This document shows positions 61,737 through 64,000 of a stretch of 64,000 nucleotides of DNA, piece by piece. The translations under genes were made by a program, and so were the position numbers. The stretch covers positions 1 to 64,000 of the forward strand of contig NZ_ATVR01000013.1 of NCBI RefSeq assembly GCF_000420825.1. Direction: 5' to 3'. The notes beneath the pieces were generated by a model, which worked only from the letters and a program-made list of their open reading frames with translations, made no database searches and was not told the origin of the DNA. The DNA is from Butyrivibrio sp. AE2015. GTDB lineage: Bacteria > Bacillota > Clostridia > Lachnospirales > Lachnospiraceae. Positions within the stretch are counted from its first letter, which is position 1. Every line of letters starts with the position of its first letter.

Positions 61737-62735
61737 TTAGATAATTGTCTTATAAAATCTCACATTGAACTTAGTTCCCTTGCCGGGTGTGCTAGCCACC
61801 AGAATATCTCCATGCTGACTGTTTATGATGGTTTTCGAAAGGGCAAGTCCTATTCCCACGCTGTCCTTACCGGCATTTTTTCCTTTGTAGAAGCGCTCAA
61901 ATATATGAGGCAGGTCTTCCTCTGCAATTCCACAGCCGGTATCTTCTATTACTATTTCAGTAAATATATTGGTCTCATTTGTAAAAGCCTGTAGTTCCCC
62001 ACCATCTTCCATATGTTCGATACAGTTTTTTACTATGTTCTGTATAGCTTCTACAGTCCAGTTCTTATCGCATTTTAGCAAAACATTCGTTATATTCGTG
62101 CCATATCTGATATTCCTTAGATCCATCTGAATCCCGAAAGGTTTTATAGCTTCCCTCATCAAGTCATCTGCTCTGACCTCTTCCGTTTTCATCTCTATTG
62201 TTCCAGCATCAATCTTAGAGAGCTTTAAAAGTGTCTGGATAAGCCAGCTCATCCTGTCAAGCTGATTGGACTGGGTCTGCAAAAACTCCATGCGCTTGTC
62301 TTTATCATCCTCTGTCTTTAAGAGATCGTTCATTACTATCATGGATGTTAGTGGTGTTTTAAGCTGGTGACTGATGTCTGCAATAGCATTTGCAAGTGCC
62401 ATCTTATCTTTTGTCAAAAGATCTTTCTGATACTGCAATGTAGAGGTTGCCTTATAGATATTGGTCTTAAGAAGAGAAAGCTCCCCCTCTTCCTGATCAA
62501 GGATATTGGCCGCTTCTAAGCCTGCAAGAACCTTTTCAAGATATGAACTAAGAGAAGAAATTGCTTCATATCTCTTTTTCGTGGTTATAATAAAGATCAC
62601 CGTCAATGATCCGCCCAATAGAATTGACATAATAAATGCGGGTATACCGCATAGTGCATATCCGCATATAGAAATGGCCATTGTTATAACAATCGCTATA
62701 CTAACCATCATTCTGAATTCTTTGTTTTTTAGCAT
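61737..62735 (-). CDS. Intramembrane-sensing histidine kinase (BceS-like)
   Basis: 332 aa. Two N-terminal helices (VSIAIVITMAISICGYALC and AFIMSILLGGSLTVIFII) with almost no outside loop, the mark of intramembrane-sensing kinases that depend on an ABC transporter. The phospho-accepting His is in DISHQLKTPLTSM. The ATPase boxes are NIVKNCIEHM, DTGCGIAEEDL and VGIGLALSKTI. The ATG at 62735 has GAGGG 6 nt upstream. The gene follows the regulator by 59 nt. Confidence 0.93.
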   Translation of the reverse strand: MLKNKEFRMMVSIAIVITMAISICGYALCGIPAFIMSILLGGSLTVIFIITTKKRYEAISSLSSYLEKVLAGLEAANILDQEEGELSLLKTNIYKATSTLQYQKDLLTKDKMALANAIADISHQLKTPLTSMIVMNDLLKTEDDKDKRMEFLQTQSNQLDRMSWLIQTLLKLSKIDAGTIEMKTEEVRADDLMREAIKPFGIQMDLRNIRYGTNITNVLLKCDKNWTVEAIQNIVKNCIEHMEDGGELQAFTNETNIFTEIVIEDTGCGIAEEDLPHIFERFYKGKNAGKDSVGIGLALSKTIINSQHGDILVASTPGKGTKFNVRFYKTII

Positions 62736-62794
62736 ACCAATCCCTCTGTCTTCAAGTCTTCTAAGCTGCATTGATCAGTTGTTTTGCTACTTAA

Positions 62795-63505
62795 CTATTT
62801 TTCTACAATATATCCCATGCCCCTTACCGTTTTTATGATCTGTGGGTTTGAAGGGTCCTTTTCTATTTTATCCCTAAGTCTTTTTATGTAAACCGTAAGA
62901 GTGTTGTCATTAACAAAGTCTCCGTTGACATCCCACATGTCTTCAAGGAGCTTTCCTCTCGTCATAATATTTCCCCTGTTATTATAAAAAGCAAGGAGCA
63001 GTCTGTATTCCAAAGCAGTAAGCTCTACCATATTTTCTTTTCCTGTAGTCTCACTAACTATGCCAACCTTGGCTTCAGAAGTATGGATACGCACATCCTG
63101 TATTTCCAAAATACCATCATTGCTAGCAGATTCTGCGTCTCTGTTTCTGCCACTTCGCCTGAGGACTGTCTTTATTCTGGCCATGAGTTCACTTATTCTA
63201 AAAGGTTTACACACATAGTCATCTGCTCCCATTTCGAGTCCCATGACAACATTGACCTCTGCATCAATTGCTGTAAGAAAAATTACGGGAACATCTTCTT
63301 TTTCCTTTATAAACCTGCAGACATCATATCCGTTTCCATCCGGAAGGTTAATGTCCAATATGCACAGGTCATAGGTACCGACTTCGAAAGACTGTATGGC
63401 CTGCATCTTATTTTTTACATAAACGACCTCATAACCCTCTTTTTCCAAAGAGTACTTAAGCCCCATTCCTATAGCATCATCATCTTCAAGTAATAATAAT
63501 CTCAT
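62795..63505 (-). CDS. OmpR-family response regulator
   Basis: 236 aa. Receiver domain with the acidic pair EDDD and phospho-acceptor Asp in LCILDINLPDGNGYDV, and Lys in VCKPFRISEL. The C-terminal winged helix is of the OmpR/PhoB type (LTALEYRLLLAFYNN, NTLTVYIKRLRDKIE, TVRGMGYI). It forms a two-component system with the kinase downstream and probably controls the ABC/permease pair. GGGGG precedes the ATG. Confidence 0.96.
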   Translation of the reverse strand: MRLLLLEDDDAIGMGLKYSLEKEGYEVVYVKNKMQAIQSFEVGTYDLCILDINLPDGNGYDVCRFIKEKEDVPVIFLTAIDAEVNVVMGLEMGADDYVCKPFRISELMARIKTVLRRSGRNRDAESASNDGILEIQDVRIHTSEAKVGIVSETTGKENMVELTALEYRLLLAFYNNRGNIMTRGKLLEDMWDVNGDFVNDNTLTVYIKRLRDKIEKDPSNPQIIKTVRGMGYIVEK

Positions 63506-63691
63506 ACAACCCCCGTAACGCTAAAGTAACTAAGAAATGCTAAAACCGTATATATTATAATAGATATATCTGAAATAAGAATAGCACTTATGATCTGTTT
63601 TACACTCATTTAATTATATTCTTTTGAAAAAAGGTATAGAATAATAATGACGGAATATTGTTAATTTTCTTTTTCAGGAAAGACTAATCAT

Positions 63692-64000
63692 ATGAATGAA
63701 GATATAAAAGTTCAACTAAAAAAATATCGTACAAACATTGAAACTGGCGGCATCGTGCTGATAATGTCAGGATTATGGGGACTTCTTAAATTTCTGATGT
63801 CTCTTGCAGTCGGCGCACAAACGCTAATGTCCATGCTCGATATTTCCAGGGAAGAATATGATCAGCTGAGGATTTTTATTTTAGTCTTTCTTTTTGTCGC
63901 GTTTGGAGGCATTCTTTTTTTCCATTTTATCGTTGGGCTTGGCGCCATCAGATATGCCCATGGAAAAAGTTCGAAAACCCGTTTTTTAATCTGGACAATT
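63692..64000 (+). CDS. Membrane protein, partial (runs off the window)
   Basis: The first 103 codons of an open frame that continues past the edge. It begins MNEDIKVQLKKYRTN, with two hydrophobic helices (IVLIMSGLWGLLKFLMSLAV and FILVFLFVAFGGILFFHFIVG). No family recognised. An AGGAA lies about 12 nt before the ATG, so the start is not certain. The 186 bp between it and the divergent response regulator (63506-63691) is AT-rich and must hold both promoters. Confidence 0.65.
   Translation, partial: MNEDIKVQLKKYRTNIETGGIVLIMSGLWGLLKFLMSLAVGAQTLMSMLDISREEYDQLRIFILVFLFVAFGGILFFHFIVGLGAIRYAHGKSSKTRFLIWTI

Overview
The window looks like chromosomal DNA of an anaerobic, low-to-moderate GC Gram-positive bacterium of the Lachnospiraceae, most like Butyrivibrio or a relative. 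This rests on gene content and local style, not on a search. The supporting signs are a FabK-type type II fatty acid operon, a Crh-like HPr, AddAB instead of RecBCD, ThiT under a TPP riboswitch, stand-alone PurO-type and AICAR transformylase genes under a ZTP riboswitch, a perfect CIRCE element, strong AGGAGG-type ribosome binding sites, and rumen/gut-type uronic-acid glycan enzymes. No phage, insertion sequence, CRISPR array, rRNA or tRNA was recognised.

Layout. (1) 1-2583: htpG (minus strand) with a CIRCE operator and promoter upstream, and a large imperfect palindrome containing its terminator downstream. (2) 2584-12245: an eleven-gene minus-strand lipid operon, acpP-fabK-fabD-fabG-fabF-accB-fabZ-accC-accD-accA-acyl-CoA synthetase, tightly coupled and without fabH. 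A divergent MerR-family regulator (12246-13103) faces it, and the operon promoter has a 19-bp spacer filled by a dyad, the classic MerR target architecture. (3) 13104-22523: a radical SAM protein, a GNAT acetyltransferase, and a cytoplasmic uronate-glycan set (DUF2264 protein, GH88, heparinase II/III, F5/8-type domain protein). A PD-(D/E)XK-like orphan and a repeat-rich 650-bp intergenic region interrupt this set. (4) 22624-34201: TPR lipoprotein, RidA, an MBOAT/SGNH envelope acetylation pair, a zinc-ribbon TPR membrane protein, a 54-aa small gene, folC, valS and a TPR-GGDEF protein, all on the minus strand. (5) 34202-44572: a repeat-rich intergenic region, a DinG/XPD-like helicase with a nuclease-like N-terminus, a Crh-like protein, asnA, riboswitch-controlled thiT (plus strand), hflX and addA. 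(6) 44610-53256: addB, a GGDEF-EAL protein, a YwlG-family protein, and a purH-type transformylase plus purO under a ZTP riboswitch. (7) 53257-57171: a heterodimeric ABC exporter preceded by a 23-codon leader peptide and two terminators. (8) 57191-63505: an acyltransferase and a Bce-like antimicrobial-peptide module (response regulator, short sensor kinase, ABC ATPase, two-domain FtsX permease). A partial membrane-protein gene runs off the right edge.

The most novel-looking parts are regulatory. The leader peptide of the ABC exporter carries an Arg-Val-Arg motif like the +x+ motif at which macrolides stall ribosomes, and its later codons can pair with the first terminator's 5' arm. The next most interesting are the MerR-type promoter of the fatty acid operon, the CIRCE element placed upstream of the htpG promoter, the BceR-like box before the ABC/permease pair, and the split PurO/PurH pathway under ZTP control. 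All functional statements come from reading motifs by eye; no alignment or database search was run.
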